A DNA stretch of 64,000 bases from Lachnospiraceae bacterium MD308 (GCA_010206225.2 VIQU02000012.1:27419-91418); one strand, 5' to 3'; numbered from the stretch's first letter, positions 1 to 9,291 are shown. The notes: a model not told the origin generated them from the sequence alone. Translations and numbers: made by a program.

Positions 1-2127
1 CGCCGTATCATTATGGCTGGAAAAGGATTTGGCGATGCGGATAATCAGGCGCCTCTTTATCTTCATACGACAGATGAGATGCTGGCGGAATTTGAATATC
101 TTGGCTCTAGGAAAGCGAGAGAGATTGTTGTTGAGAATCCGGGAAGGATTGCGGATATGGTGGAGAAGATTTCTCCGGTCCGGCCGGATAAGTGTCCGCC
201 TGTTATCCCTGATTCTGACAAGCAGCTTCGGGAAATCTGTTACCGAAAAGCGCATAGTATGTATGGGGAGAAGCTGCCGGAGATTGTAACCGAGCGTTTG
301 GAGAGAGAACTTCATTCGATTATTTCCAACGGTTTTGCCGTGATGTACATCATTGCTCAGAAACTGGTATGGAAATCGAATGAAGACGGATATCTGGTGG
401 GTTCCAGAGGTTCCGTCGGTTCTTCCTTTGTGGCGACGATGGCGGGAATTACGGAGGTAAATCCTTTAAGTCCTCATTATTATTGTGATAAATGCCATTA
501 CAGCGATTTTACATCTGATGAGGTGCGCGCGTATGCCGGAGGCTGCGGATGGGATATGCCGGATAAACGCTGTCCGGTCTGTGGGGAACCTCTTGTGAAA
601 GACGGATTTGATATTCCCTTTGAGACATTCTTGGGATTTAAAGGGAATAAAGAGCCGGATATTGATCTTAACTTTTCGGGCGATTATCAGAGCAACGCTC
701 ACAAATATACGGAGGTGATCTTTGGGGCCGGGCAGACCTATCGTGCCGGGACGATCGGCACGCTGGCAGATAAGACAGCGTTTGGATATGTGAAGAATTA
801 TTATTCAGAGCGCGGGCAGGGAAAAAGAGTATGTGAGATTAATCGTATTGTACAGGGATGTACGGGAATCCGGAGAAGTACGGGCCAGCATCCAGGGGGA
901 ATTATCGTGCTTCCTTTGGGGGAGGATATTAACTCCTTCACTCCTGTACAGCATCCGGCCAACGATCTGAATACGGATATTGTTACGACGCATTTTGACT
1001 ACCACTCTATAGATCATAACTTATTGAAGCTTGACATTCTCGGCCATGATGATCCGACTATGATCAAGACTCTGGAGGAATATATCAGTTCTCCGGCTAT
1101 AGATAATGAATACAATGAGACGGACCATAAGTTCAAAGCTACGGAGATTCCGCTGGATGATAAGGGTGTTATGTCGCTGTTTCACGATACTTCGGCGCTT
1201 GGGATCACACCGGATGATATCGGAGGATGTCCGGTGGGATGTCTTGGCATACCGGAGTTCGGGACGGATTTTGTTATCCAGATGGTGGTGGATACAAAGC
1301 CTCAGTCACTGTCCGATTTGATCCGTATCTCAGGGCTTTCCCATGGGACGGACGTATGGCTTAACAATGCCCAGGACCTTATAAAGAGTGGAAAGGCAAC
1401 GATTTCTACTGCAATCTGCACCCGTGACGATATTATGACATATCTTATTAATAAGGGAATGGACAGTGAGCTTTCCTTTACGATCATGGAAAAGGTGAGG
1501 AAAGGAAAAGGATTGACGCCGGAGTTTGAGGAAGCCATGAAGGCGGCCGACGTACCGGATTGGTATATCTGGTCCTGCAAGCAGATTAAGTATATGTTTC
1601 CGAAGGCCCATGCCGCGGCATATGTTATGATGGCATATCGGATCGCTTATTGTAAGATTCATTATCCGCTGGCATATTATGGCGCTTATTTTGGAATCCG
1701 TGCAGATGCATTTTCCTACGAATTGATGTGTCAGGGGAAGGAAAAGCTGAATCAGTATATAGACGACTATAACCGCCGCTTAGCAAGTCTTTCTCAAAAG
1801 GAGCAGGCAACTTTAAAGGATATGCATATCGTACAGGAAATGTATGCAAGAGGTCTGGAATTTGAACCTCTTGATATCTATAAGGCGCAGGCGACGAAGT
1901 TCTTAATCGTGGACGGAAAGCTGATGCCTCCTTTTATCAGTATTGAGGGGATGGGAGAAAAGGCGGCGGAGGCTGTGGCAGAAGCCGCGAAGGACGGACC
2001 GTACTTGTCGAAGGATGATTTCAGGCAGAGAACGAAGGCGAGTAAGACGGTGATCGATTATATGGCGGGAATGGGACTATTTGGAGCTCTTCCGGAGTCT
2101 AATCAGTTATCGCTCTTTGATCTATGA
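1..2127 (+). CDS. polC: DNA polymerase III PolC-type alpha subunit, 3' part (partial)
   Basis: C-terminal half of the Gram-positive replicative DNA polymerase, which copies DNA at the fork. The frame is open to the left edge, so about 708 codons are visible of a family whose members usually run near 1430-1450 residues; the N-terminal and exonuclease parts lie outside. The polymerase core is recognisable from GSRGSVGSSF (about residue 134), a cysteine-rich insertion with CDKC and CPVCG pairs (about 161-200), the catalytic PDIDLNFSGDY motif (about 219) and RRSTGQHPGGI. The C-terminal fingers and helix-hairpin-helix-like region end in SNQLSLFDL, which resembles a beta-clamp binding tail. A small EamA transporter gene follows after 34 bases. 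Identity is secure. Confidence 0.96.
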   Translation, partial: RRIIMAGKGFGDADNQAPLYLHTTDEMLAEFEYLGSRKAREIVVENPGRIADMVEKISPVRPDKCPPVIPDSDKQLREICYRKAHSMYGEKLPEIVTERLERELHSIISNGFAVMYIIAQKLVWKSNEDGYLVGSRGSVGSSFVATMAGITEVNPLSPHYYCDKCHYSDFTSDEVRAYAGGCGWDMPDKRCPVCGEPLVKDGFDIPFETFLGFKGNKEPDIDLNFSGDYQSNAHKYTEVIFGAGQTYRAGTIGTLADKTAFGYVKNYYSERGQGKRVCEINRIVQGCTGIRRSTGQHPGGIIVLPLGEDINSFTPVQHPANDLNTDIVTTHFDYHSIDHNLLKLDILGHDDPTMIKTLEEYISSPAIDNEYNETDHKFKATEIPLDDKGVMSLFHDTSALGITPDDIGGCPVGCLGIPEFGTDFVIQMVVDTKPQSLSDLIRISGLSHGTDVWLNNAQDLIKSGKATISTAICTRDDIMTYLINKGMDSELSFTIMEKVRKGKGLTPEFEEAMKAADVPDWYIWSCKQIKYMFPKAHAAAYVMMAYRIAYCKIHYPLAYYGAYFGIRADAFSYELMCQGKEKLNQYIDDYNRRLASLSQKEQATLKDMHIVQEMYARGLEFEPLDIYKAQATKFLIVDGKLMPPFISIEGMGEKAAEAVAEAAKDGPYLSKDDFRQRTKASKTVIDYMAGMGLFGALPESNQLSLFDL

Positions 2128-2161
2128 GAAAGCGTATCGGAACAGAAAGGAATGACAGATT

Positions 2162-3043
2162 ATGAATAACAGATATAAAGGAATCATCTATATTATCCTG
2201 TCTGCATTTTGCTTTGCATTTATGAACATGTTTGTGCGTCTGGCGGGCGATCTGCCTTCTGTGCAGAAAAGCTTTTTCCGAAATTTTGTGGCTGCGGGAT
2301 TTGCTTTTGTGATTCTATTAAAGGATCGGGTGCCATTTCGGTGCAAAAGAGAAAATTTAATCTATCTGCTGCTGCGTGCCGGGTTTGGGACAATGGGGAT
2401 TTTGTGTAATTTCTATGCCATAGACCATCTGGTTCTTGCCGACGCGTCAATGCTGAATAAGATGTCGCCCTTTTTTGCAGTGCTGTTCAGCTTTCTGGTG
2501 TTAAAAGAGAAAGTGACGGCGTCGCAGGCATTGATTGTGGCGGGAGCATTTGCCGGCAGCATGTTCGTAGTCAAGCCTACCTTCGCGAATATGGATCTGA
2601 TTCCTTCTATCATAGGACTGCTTGGAGGAATCTGCGCGGGAGCGGCCTATACGATGGTGAGAAAGCTCGGGGAAAACGGTGAGAAGGGTTCTTTTATTGT
2701 ATTCTTTTTTTCTTTATTCTCCTGTACGGTAACATTGCCGTGGCTGATCTTTGATTACCATCCCATGACAGCGGCGCAGCTTGCAGCGCTTCTTATGGCG
2801 GGATTCAGTGCTGCGGGCGGACAGTTTTCCATTACGGCGGCCTACACGTGCGCGCCTGCAAGGGAGATTTCCGTGTATGACTATTCCCAGATCATATTTG
2901 CAGCGCTTCTGGGATTCGCCGTATTCGGGCAGATTCCGGATGTACTGAGCTGGCTTGGATACGGAATCATCTGTACCATGGCGGTTATCATGTTCTTATA
3001 TAATACAAGGCATGAACATAAGAAAAAGGAGCTGCGGTCATGA
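2162..3043 (+). CDS. EamA/DMT-superfamily transporter
   Basis: A 293-residue integral membrane protein with about ten hydrophobic segments in two five-helix halves, the usual size and layout of the drug/metabolite transporter (EamA) family. The first half holds the typical FMNMFVRLAGDLP helix end and the SMLNKMSPFFAVLFSFLVLKE region; the second half begins near residue 150. The start is the ATG after GAAAGGAATGACAGATT. The substrate cannot be read from sequence; relatives export amino acids, nucleosides or other small metabolites. The stop overlaps the start of the next gene by four bases (ATGA), so the two are probably translationally coupled. Lying 34 bases behind polC, it may belong to the same transcript. 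Confidence 0.85.
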   Translation: MNNRYKGIIYIILSAFCFAFMNMFVRLAGDLPSVQKSFFRNFVAAGFAFVILLKDRVPFRCKRENLIYLLLRAGFGTMGILCNFYAIDHLVLADASMLNKMSPFFAVLFSFLVLKEKVTASQALIVAGAFAGSMFVVKPTFANMDLIPSIIGLLGGICAGAAYTMVRKLGENGEKGSFIVFFFSLFSCTVTLPWLIFDYHPMTAAQLAALLMAGFSAAGGQFSITAAYTCAPAREISVYDYSQIIFAALLGFAVFGQIPDVLSWLGYGIICTMAVIMFLYNTRHEHKKKELRS

Positions 3044-3603
3044 AACAGTCACAGATTACTCTCTGGTGCCATGAGATTATCCGGTCTCAGGCAGCGGAGG
3101 GAGGATTTTATATTGACGCGACAATGGGAAAGGGAAATGATACATTATTCTTATGCGGGATCGCGGGAGAGGCAGGCAGTGTGTTAGCGTTTGACATACA
3201 GAGACAGGCGCTTTTGTATACAGAAGACCTGTTAAAGAGTTATGGGATGGAACAGAGGGCAAGGCTGATTCTGGATGGTCATGAGCATATGGGAAATTAT
3301 GCAAAAGACGAGACGGCGGATGTTATCTGTTTTAATTTTGGGTATCTTCCCGGCGGGGATCATAAGATAGCGACATGTGCGGATACAAGTATTGCGGCGG
3401 TGGAAAAAGGGCTTTCCATATTAAAACACGGTGGGATGATGAGCCTTTGTATTTACAGCGGGGGAGATACGGGATTTGAGGAAAAGGAAGTAATTCTTTC
3501 ATATCTGAGGAAGCTCCCGTCAAAAAAATTCACGGTAATCGTAAATGAATACTGGAATCGAGAGAATCATCCTCCGGTTCCGGCATTTATCTTTAAAGCA
3601 TAA
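3040..3603 (+). CDS. mnmM: MnmM/YtqB-like class I SAM methyltransferase
   Basis: A 187-residue Rossmann-fold methyltransferase of the YtqB/MnmM family. Family knowledge: MnmM methylates the aminomethyl group of (c)mnm5s2U at the tRNA wobble position in Gram-positive bacteria. The SAM-binding motif I reads DATMGKGNDTLFL (residues about 28-40), followed by the acidic strand VLAFDIQ, and the family signature FNFGYLPGGDH sits near residue 100. The C-terminal VNEYWNRENHPPVPAFIF matches the family ending. Length is close to the roughly 190 residues usual for the family. It overlaps the upstream transporter by four bases. The tRNA role is transferred from family knowledge; other rRNA or tRNA targets are possible. 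Confidence 0.82.
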   Translation: MKQSQITLWCHEIIRSQAAEGGFYIDATMGKGNDTLFLCGIAGEAGSVLAFDIQRQALLYTEDLLKSYGMEQRARLILDGHEHMGNYAKDETADVICFNFGYLPGGDHKIATCADTSIAAVEKGLSILKHGGMMSLCIYSGGDTGFEEKEVILSYLRKLPSKKFTVIVNEYWNRENHPPVPAFIFKA

Positions 3604-3634
3604 GAGACGGCATTTGGAAAGGAGATAAAATTTC

Positions 3635-4111
3635 ATGAGAAGAACAGACAGAGAAGTCAAGGATACGGAAGAGATCAAAAGAATACTTGACGGCTGCAAA
3701 GTATGCAGGCTTGGGTTATCAGACGGCGGGAAGCCCTATATCGTTCCGATGAATATGGCGTATGATTTTGATGGAGAAGAGCTGGTAATCTATTTCCACT
3801 GTGCAAAGGAGGGGAAGAAGCTTGAACTGCTCCGTAAGAATGCGCAGGCAGGGTTTGAGATGGACAGGGAGATTTCACTGATAGAAGGGAATACGCCCTG
3901 TCAGTACAGTTATCAGTATGAAAGTATCATTGGCGGCGGGTATGCAGAGCTTGTAGAGGATGAGCAGGAGAAAAGTAAAGCGCTTGCCAAGATCATGAAG
4001 CACCAGACAGGGAAAGAGTTTGATGATTTTGTGAAAAATCCAAAGCTTTCGCGTGCAGTTGCGATTATTAAGCTGACGGCAGAGGAGTATTCCTGCAAAA
4101 GCAGCGTATAA
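3635..4111 (+). CDS. Pyridoxamine 5'-phosphate oxidase-fold protein, NimA-like
   Basis: A 158-residue flavin-binding split-barrel protein of the pyridoxamine 5'-phosphate oxidase-like group, closest in layout to NimA-type proteins (5-nitroimidazole reductases and many uncharacterised relatives). The N-terminus has the family pattern MRRTDREVKDTEEIKRIL, then CRLGLSDGGKPYIVPMNMAY and the FHCAKEGKKLELL strand-turn that contacts the flavin phosphate. The start is supported by GGAAAGGAGAT ten bases upstream. It sits 31 bases behind the mnmM-like gene. A role in nitro-group or other flavin-dependent reduction is an inference; drug resistance should not be assumed, because the family is common in sensitive anaerobes. 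Confidence 0.8.
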   Translation: MRRTDREVKDTEEIKRILDGCKVCRLGLSDGGKPYIVPMNMAYDFDGEELVIYFHCAKEGKKLELLRKNAQAGFEMDREISLIEGNTPCQYSYQYESIIGGGYAELVEDEQEKSKALAKIMKHQTGKEFDDFVKNPKLSRAVAIIKLTAEEYSCKSSV

Positions 4112-4184
4112 AGAATGCAATGCATTCTGAAGCATAAGATTTTTTGACAGATTTTCTTAAGAGTTTTTGCTCACAAATTACAAC

Positions 4185-4213
4185 TTTAAATTGGAAAAGT
4201 ATTATGATATACT
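4185..4213 (+). promoter_or_regulatory. Candidate promoter of the ior-paaK operon
   Basis: TTTAAA (4185-4190), a 17-base spacer and TATACT (4208-4213) lie 31 bases before the iorA start, in the only sizeable gap (133 bases) between the NimA-like gene and iorA. The -10 is good and the -35 is weak. A small hairpin (AGAATGC/GCATTCT near 4113-4129) sits just behind the previous stop and may help end the upstream transcript. Confidence 0.4.
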
Positions 4214-4244
4214 TAAAGATATTTACGAAAGGATGGACTGAGGA

Positions 4245-5999
4245 ATGTCAGAAACGAATAAAGTAATTATGCTCGGCAATGAGGCTATCGCCAGAGGCGC
4301 CTATGAGGCCGGTGTAAAGGTATCTGCGGCATATCCGGGTACGCCGAGCACAGAGATCAGCGAATATCTGGTGCAGTACAAAGATGATTTGTACTGTGAA
4401 TGGTCTCCCAACGAGAAGGTTGCCACGGAGGTGGCGGTTGGCGCATCTCTGGCGGGCACAAGAGCGATGGCGTGCATGAAGCATGTGGGATTCAATGTGG
4501 CGGCAGATCCGGCATACAGCGTTTCTTATATGGGAGTGAATGGGGGACTTGTGATCGTAGTAGCGGATGATCCCGGGCTTTACAGTTCACAAAATGAACA
4601 GGATACGAGAATGGTAGCCCGAGCTGCTAAGCTTCCGGTTATCGAGCCGGCGGACAGCGCAGAGGCGAAGGAATACATGAAGCTTGCATTTGAACTTAGT
4701 GAGAAGTTTGACCGGCCATTTGTATACCGGACGACGACAAGGCTTGCGCATTCCCAGGGAATTGTGGAATTAGAAGACAGACAGGATATTTTGGATAAGG
4801 AATATGTGAAGGATATCCGGCGGACAGTTATGATGCCGGGGAATGCAAAGCTTCGCCATATCGAGATTGAAAAGCGTAACGATGAGCTTGCAGAGGCGGC
4901 TGATACGCTGTCAGTTAACAGAGTGGAGATGAATGACACGAAGATCGGCGTTATTACCAGCGGCATTCCATACCAGTATGTGAAGGAGGCGCTGCCCGGT
5001 GCTTCTGTCTTAAAGCTTGGTCTGGTGAACCCATTGCCTAAGAAACTGATCAAAGATTTCGCGGCGAAGGTTGAAAAACTCTACATCGTAGAGGAGCTTG
5101 ATCCAGTCATTGAAGAGCAGGTGAAGTCATGGGGAATCGAAGCCATCGGAAAAGAGATCTTCACTATACAGGGCGAATACAGCGCCAACATGCTGCGGAC
5201 AGCGGTCCTGAAAGAGGAGATTGCCCTTGCAAAGCCTGCCGAAGCTCCGGGGAGGCCGCCGATCCTATGTCCGGGATGTCCCCACAGAAGCGTTTACTAT
5301 GTGCTGAATAAATTAAAATTCCATGCGGCGGGAGATATCGGCTGCTATACCCTTGGAGCAGTGGCACCTCTCAGTGTCGTAGATACAACTATGTGTATGG
5401 GCTCAAGCATTTCCACGCTTCATGGTATGGAGAAAGCAAAGGGAAAGAATTACATAAAAAACTGGGTAGCAGTGATCGGCGATTCTACATTTTTGCATAC
5501 AGGTATCAATTCTCTGATGAATATGACTTATAACAATGCAACAGGAACTGTTATGATCCTTGACAATTCCACTACAGGAATGACAGGTCATCAGGATCAT
5601 GCGGCTACAGGAAAGACGCTGCAGGGCGATGCAACTTATGCCATCGACATTCCGGCGCTTTGCCGTGCAGTGGGAGTGAAAAATGTTATCGAGGTCAATG
5701 CTTTTGATATTGCAGAGCTTGAAAAGACCATTAAAGAGGAAGCAGCGAAGGATGAGGTGTCTGTTATCATCACAAAATCTCCCTGTGTACTTTTAAGCAA
5801 GGGGAAGAAGCCACTCTACACCGCTTTCGCGGACAAATGTAAAAAATGCGGCATGTGCATGAAGCCGGGATGTCCGGCTATGACAAAGAATTCAGACGGT
5901 ACGGTTAAAATTGACGATACCATGTGTACCGGCTGCGGTCTTTGCGGCAGTTTATGTAAGTTTGGGGCAATTGAACTGGTAAAGGAGGGTGTCAGATAA
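4245..5999 (+). CDS. iorA: Indolepyruvate ferredoxin oxidoreductase, alpha subunit
   Basis: Alpha subunit (584 residues) of the oxygen-sensitive, TPP-dependent enzyme that oxidatively decarboxylates aryl-pyruvates (from Trp, Phe, Tyr transamination) to aryl-acetyl-CoA and reduces ferredoxin. The N-terminal pyrimidine-binding domain begins with GNEAIARGAYEAGVKVSAAYPGTPSTE-type sequence (split here for length: GNEAIARGAYEAGV then SAAYPGTPSTE). The TPP domain has GDIGCYTLG and GDSTFLHTGINSLMNM near residues 365-425. The C-terminus carries two 4Fe-4S motifs, CKKCGMCMKPGCP and CTGCGLCGSLCK. Length fits the family. The stop overlaps the iorB start by one base (TAATG), which fits coupled synthesis of the two subunits. 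Confidence 0.95.
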   Translation: MSETNKVIMLGNEAIARGAYEAGVKVSAAYPGTPSTEISEYLVQYKDDLYCEWSPNEKVATEVAVGASLAGTRAMACMKHVGFNVAADPAYSVSYMGVNGGLVIVVADDPGLYSSQNEQDTRMVARAAKLPVIEPADSAEAKEYMKLAFELSEKFDRPFVYRTTTRLAHSQGIVELEDRQDILDKEYVKDIRRTVMMPGNAKLRHIEIEKRNDELAEAADTLSVNRVEMNDTKIGVITSGIPYQYVKEALPGASVLKLGLVNPLPKKLIKDFAAKVEKLYIVEELDPVIEEQVKSWGIEAIGKEIFTIQGEYSANMLRTAVLKEEIALAKPAEAPGRPPILCPGCPHRSVYYVLNKLKFHAAGDIGCYTLGAVAPLSVVDTTMCMGSSISTLHGMEKAKGKNYIKNWVAVIGDSTFLHTGINSLMNMTYNNATGTVMILDNSTTGMTGHQDHAATGKTLQGDATYAIDIPALCRAVGVKNVIEVNAFDIAELEKTIKEEAAKDEVSVIITKSPCVLLSKGKKPLYTAFADKCKKCGMCMKPGCPAMTKNSDGTVKIDDTMCTGCGLCGSLCKFGAIELVKEGVR

Positions 6000-6568
6000 T
6001 GGCAGTAAAGAATATTATGATCGTCGGCGTCGGGGGACAGGGAACACTTCTTACCAGTAGGATACTCGGCGGTCTTGCTACTTTGGGCGGCTATGATGTG
6101 AAACTTTCCGAGGTTCATGGTATGGCGCAGAGAGGCGGAAGCGTGGTGACTTTTGTACGGTACGGCAAAAAGGTGGCGGAACCTATCGTAGAAGAAGGAC
6201 AAGCAGACGTGATCATTGCCTTTGAGCGGCTTGAGGCATTAAGATATGCTCACTTTTTGAAGAAGGACGGCGCATTAATCGTCAATGACTGGCGGATCGA
6301 TCCGATGCCGGTTGTAATCGGAGCGGCAGAGTATCCGGAAGGGATTCTGGAGACTTTACAGAAGGAGCATAAGGTATATGCGGTAAATGCTACAGAGGAA
6401 TCCAAAAAACTTGGAAATCCGAGAGTGTTCAATCTGATTGTTCTCGGAATTGCAGCACAGCATATGGACTTTACAAAAGAGCAGTGGTATGAGGTGATCC
6501 AAAAGACTGTTCCTTTCAAGACGGTTGAAATCAACAAAAAGGCATTCGATGTAGGCTGCCGCCTGTAG
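5999..6568 (+). CDS. iorB: Indolepyruvate oxidoreductase, beta subunit
   Basis: The 189-residue gamma-type catalytic partner of IorA, with the pyruvate ferredoxin oxidoreductase gamma domain. The N-terminus has the classic IMIVGVGGQGTLLTSRILG strand-loop, followed by SEVHGMAQRGGSVVTFVRYG, which lines the CoA/TPP cleft in the family. It starts at the ATG sharing a base with the iorA stop. Behind it lie 119 bases with a hairpin (AGCCGGAAG / CTTCGGCT, about 6622-6643) but no U-tract, so transcription probably continues into paaK; the hairpin could instead be a processing or stability element. Confidence 0.94.
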   Translation: MAVKNIMIVGVGGQGTLLTSRILGGLATLGGYDVKLSEVHGMAQRGGSVVTFVRYGKKVAEPIVEEGQADVIIAFERLEALRYAHFLKKDGALIVNDWRIDPMPVVIGAAEYPEGILETLQKEHKVYAVNATEESKKLGNPRVFNLIVLGIAAQHMDFTKEQWYEVIQKTVPFKTVEINKKAFDVGCRL

Positions 6569-6687
6569 AAAGGCGGTTATCGCGCAAGATTATATAAAAA
6601 GCAGATATAAAGATAATTTTAGCCGGAAGAAAGACTTCGGCTCTTAAGATTATAAAATATATGAAGGAATGAACAGGAGAAAAAGAT

Positions 6688-8019
6688 ATGGCAAGAGTAG
6701 AACTGGCTGATTGGCAAGAGCAAATCAGAGATCCGAAGGTTGAATGCATGAGCAGGGATGAAATGAGCGAACTACAAGGTGAGAGACTTGTAAGGCAGGT
6801 AAAGAATGTATACGAGAATGTCCCATTTTACAAGAAGAAGATGGATGAGCTCGGGGTGCTGCCGGGGGATATTAAAGGAATCGAGGATATCGGGAAACTC
6901 CCCTTTACAACAAAGGAGGATTTAAGGGATAATTATCCATTCGGGCTTCTGGCGGTTCCGAAGGAGAAGATCGCAAGGGTTCAGGGAACATCCGGAACAA
7001 CAGGAAAGCTTACATTGGCTTCCTATACCCGGAACGATGTCGACATCTGGGGAGAATGTGTGGCAAGAGGTCTTGTGATGGCAGGACTGACTTCTGCTGA
7101 CCGTATTCATGTATGCTATGGGTACGGACTTTTTACAGGAGGTATGGGACTGGATCTTGGCGCAAAAGCTCTTGGTGCGATGGCGATCCCGATGTCGTCA
7201 GGAAATACAAAACGTCAGCTTATGTGTATGGAGGACTTCGGCGCAACAGCGTTTGGCTGTACGCCTTCTTATGCGCTGTATCTTGCGGAGGCGGCAGCAG
7301 AGGCAGGAATCGTAGACCGCCTGCAGATCAAGGCGAGTATTAATGGCGCGGAGCCGTGGACAGAGGCGATGCGTAAGAAGATCGAAAGTATTTTAAAAAT
7401 CAATACCTTTGATATCTATGGGCTCTGTGAGATCACAGGGCCGGGCGTTGCCGTAGATTGTATTCACCATAAAGGACTTCATGTGTATGAAGATCATTTC
7501 TATCCGGAGATCTTAAATCCGGCGGATCAGAGTGCATGTGCCGAGGGAGAAACCGGAGAGCTTGTATTTACAACTCTTACAAAGGAAGGTATGCCTCTTC
7601 TTCGTTACCGCACAAAGGATCTTACAAGCATCCAGTACGGTATTTGCGAATGCGGAAGAACTCTGCCCAGAATCCAGAAGTTCACCGGACGTACCGATGA
7701 TATGAAGGTTATCCGCGGCGTCAATGTATTTCCGACACAGGTTGAGGCAGCCCTTCTTTCAATCGGCGGCGGCGTAGCTCCGCACTACATGCTTATTGTA
7801 GATCGTGAGAATAATTTGGATGTCCTTACTGTAATGGTAGAGGTAGATGAGAAGTATTTCTCAGACGAGATCCGTAAGCTGGACGAGCTTAAGAATAAGG
7901 TGGGGGCGGTTCTGAAGCAAGCGCTTGGCGTGTCAGTAAAAGTGAAGCTTGTAGAACCAAAGACAATTCAGAGAAGTGAAGGAAAAGCGAAACGTGTCAT
8001 TGATAACAGAGAATTATAA
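6688..8019 (+). CDS. paaK: Phenylacetate-CoA ligase
   Basis: A 443-residue ANL-superfamily adenylating enzyme of the PaaK type, joining aryl-acetate to CoA with ATP. The phosphate-binding loop is GTSGTTGK (residues about 97-104), the adenine region includes SINGAEPWTEAMRKKIE, and the C-terminal domain holds FTGRTDDMKVIRGVNVFPTQVE. Length matches PaaK. The ATG is preceded by ACAGGAGAAAAAGAT. Directly behind iorAB, the enzyme could run towards aryl-acetate plus ATP and so conserve energy from the aryl-acetyl-CoA made by IorAB; that direction is inferred from context, as in other amino-acid fermenters, and is not visible in the protein itself. Confidence 0.93.
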   Translation: MARVELADWQEQIRDPKVECMSRDEMSELQGERLVRQVKNVYENVPFYKKKMDELGVLPGDIKGIEDIGKLPFTTKEDLRDNYPFGLLAVPKEKIARVQGTSGTTGKLTLASYTRNDVDIWGECVARGLVMAGLTSADRIHVCYGYGLFTGGMGLDLGAKALGAMAIPMSSGNTKRQLMCMEDFGATAFGCTPSYALYLAEAAAEAGIVDRLQIKASINGAEPWTEAMRKKIESILKINTFDIYGLCEITGPGVAVDCIHHKGLHVYEDHFYPEILNPADQSACAEGETGELVFTTLTKEGMPLLRYRTKDLTSIQYGICECGRTLPRIQKFTGRTDDMKVIRGVNVFPTQVEAALLSIGGGVAPHYMLIVDRENNLDVLTVMVEVDEKYFSDEIRKLDELKNKVGAVLKQALGVSVKVKLVEPKTIQRSEGKAKRVIDNREL

Positions 8020-8033
8020 AAAGGAGGCAGAAC

Positions 8034-8477
8034 ATGGGTATCAGTAATACAATACAGCAATTGTCAGTATTTTTAGAGAATAGAGAAGGACGTCTTGATG
8101 ATGTATTAGGCGTTCTGGCGGATAAACAGGTGAATATCGTGGCATTAAGCCTTGCGGATACATCCGATTATGGGATGCTGCGTATGATTGTGTCAGATCC
8201 CCACAAGGGGCGCGCGGCACTTAAGGAAGCAGGAATCACGGCCATGCTTACAGACGTAGTAGCGCTTCGGGTTCCTCATGCGACGGGTTCTTTGTGTAAG
8301 GCAATGCACCAGATTGTAGAAGGCGAAGTTAATATAGAATATATGTATGCATTTGCAAATGGAAGCGATGCGGCGGCAGTACTTAAGAGTGATGATCCAG
8401 CAAGAGTCATTGATATTCTGAAAGGAAGCGGATTTGATGTGTATTTAGCAGACGAGGCATACCGCGCAAATCAGTAG
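8034..8477 (+). CDS. ACT-domain protein of the ior-paaK operon
   Basis: A 147-residue protein made of two ACT-like domains. The first begins IQQLSVFLENREGRLDDVLGV and contains VNIVALSLADTSDYGMLRMIV, the usual ACT beta-alpha-beta-beta-alpha-beta pattern that binds amino acids; the second starts near residue 72. Such stand-alone ACT proteins commonly follow paaK in anaerobes. The start has AAAAGGAGGCAGAAC upstream and lies 14 bases behind paaK. A likely role is sensing an aromatic amino acid to tune the enzymes of the operon; this is inferred from the fold and neighbours, with no direct evidence for the ligand. Confidence 0.86.
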   Translation: MGISNTIQQLSVFLENREGRLDDVLGVLADKQVNIVALSLADTSDYGMLRMIVSDPHKGRAALKEAGITAMLTDVVALRVPHATGSLCKAMHQIVEGEVNIEYMYAFANGSDAAAVLKSDDPARVIDILKGSGFDVYLADEAYRANQ

Positions 8478-8499
8478 GATGGGGGACCTGATAAAAGAT

Positions 8500-9228
8500 A
8501 TGGCAAACCTGCAGGAAATTATGAGGAAAATAAGAAATTGCGGCGAGTTGTATGCGGTAGTATCTTTGTGTACACAGATGCCTTTCGTATCTTGCAATCC
8601 AGAAAGCTATGATGACGAGATATTTGTTTATTTCGATAAGGATGGTGCAAATAAGGGGGCAAGATGGCTTCTGGAAGAAAAGAATCCCATACAGCTTGCA
8701 AGGATAGACAAAAAGAGCCGTCTGGCATTCTTCACCAGTCTGCTTCCTATGGGAGTGAATGCTGTCTCGGTGGATAAAGGGCTGCCCGACGAAACAAAAT
8801 TTCAGTTAGATCAGTTGATTCACAGACAGACCGCAGAAGAGATGCCCAAAGGGCAGATTCGTATAGAGAATCCGGAGCTTCACCTGACAGCTCTTTACTT
8901 TGCGCAGGAACTCAGAAAAGAGGCAAAAACAGAGGACAGACTCACGGCGGATCTTGAGGAGTTGAATGAGGAATTGGCTGCCCATTTCTGCCGCGGCAAA
9001 TATATTATCGCTATTGAAGAAGGAAAAGGAATCCCATTGCTCCAAAAAAATGGAGATTCCTTTCAGCCGGTCTTTACAGATATCCGGGAGTTTCAAAAAT
9101 TCAATCAGGAGAAAAAGTATGGGGCCGCGGTGTTAGAATATGAAAAAATCAAAGAGGTCCTTACTCCTGAGACAAAAGGAGTTGCAGTGAATCCATTTGG
9201 GGTGAATATTCTGTTGAAGATCAGATGA
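8500..9228 (+). CDS. SseB-like protein of unknown function
   Basis: About 242 residues. The first half resembles the SseB N-terminal domain in layout (LYAVVSLCTQMPFV, then ARIDKKSRLAFFTSLLPMGV, about residues 16-100). The second half, starting near residue 105, is charged and helical and ends in a beta-rich VAVNPFGVNILLKIR, as in SseB C-terminal domains. I recognise no catalytic motif. Two starts are possible: ATG 8479, almost touching the previous stop, and ATG 8500, which has GGGGGA upstream at good distance; I chose 8500. A strong terminator follows, so this is probably the last gene of the ior-paaK operon. Function is unknown. Confidence 0.6.
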   Translation: MANLQEIMRKIRNCGELYAVVSLCTQMPFVSCNPESYDDEIFVYFDKDGANKGARWLLEEKNPIQLARIDKKSRLAFFTSLLPMGVNAVSVDKGLPDETKFQLDQLIHRQTAEEMPKGQIRIENPELHLTALYFAQELRKEAKTEDRLTADLEELNEELAAHFCRGKYIIAIEEGKGIPLLQKNGDSFQPVFTDIREFQKFNQEKKYGAAVLEYEKIKEVLTPETKGVAVNPFGVNILLKIR

Positions 9229-9254
9229 AATGTCCGTCAATCTTGAAAAATGTG

Positions 9255-9291
9255 AAAAAGGGATGCGGCGCTTGCGCTGCATCCCTTTTTT
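9255..9291. terminator. Bidirectional rho-independent terminator
   Basis: A long hairpin with arms AAAAAGGGATGCGGCG and CGCTGCATCCCTTTTT around a CTTG loop, one G-U pair in the stem, with A-runs and T-runs on both sides. It can end the ior-paaK operon on the plus strand and the cold-shock gene on the minus strand. Confidence 0.9.
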
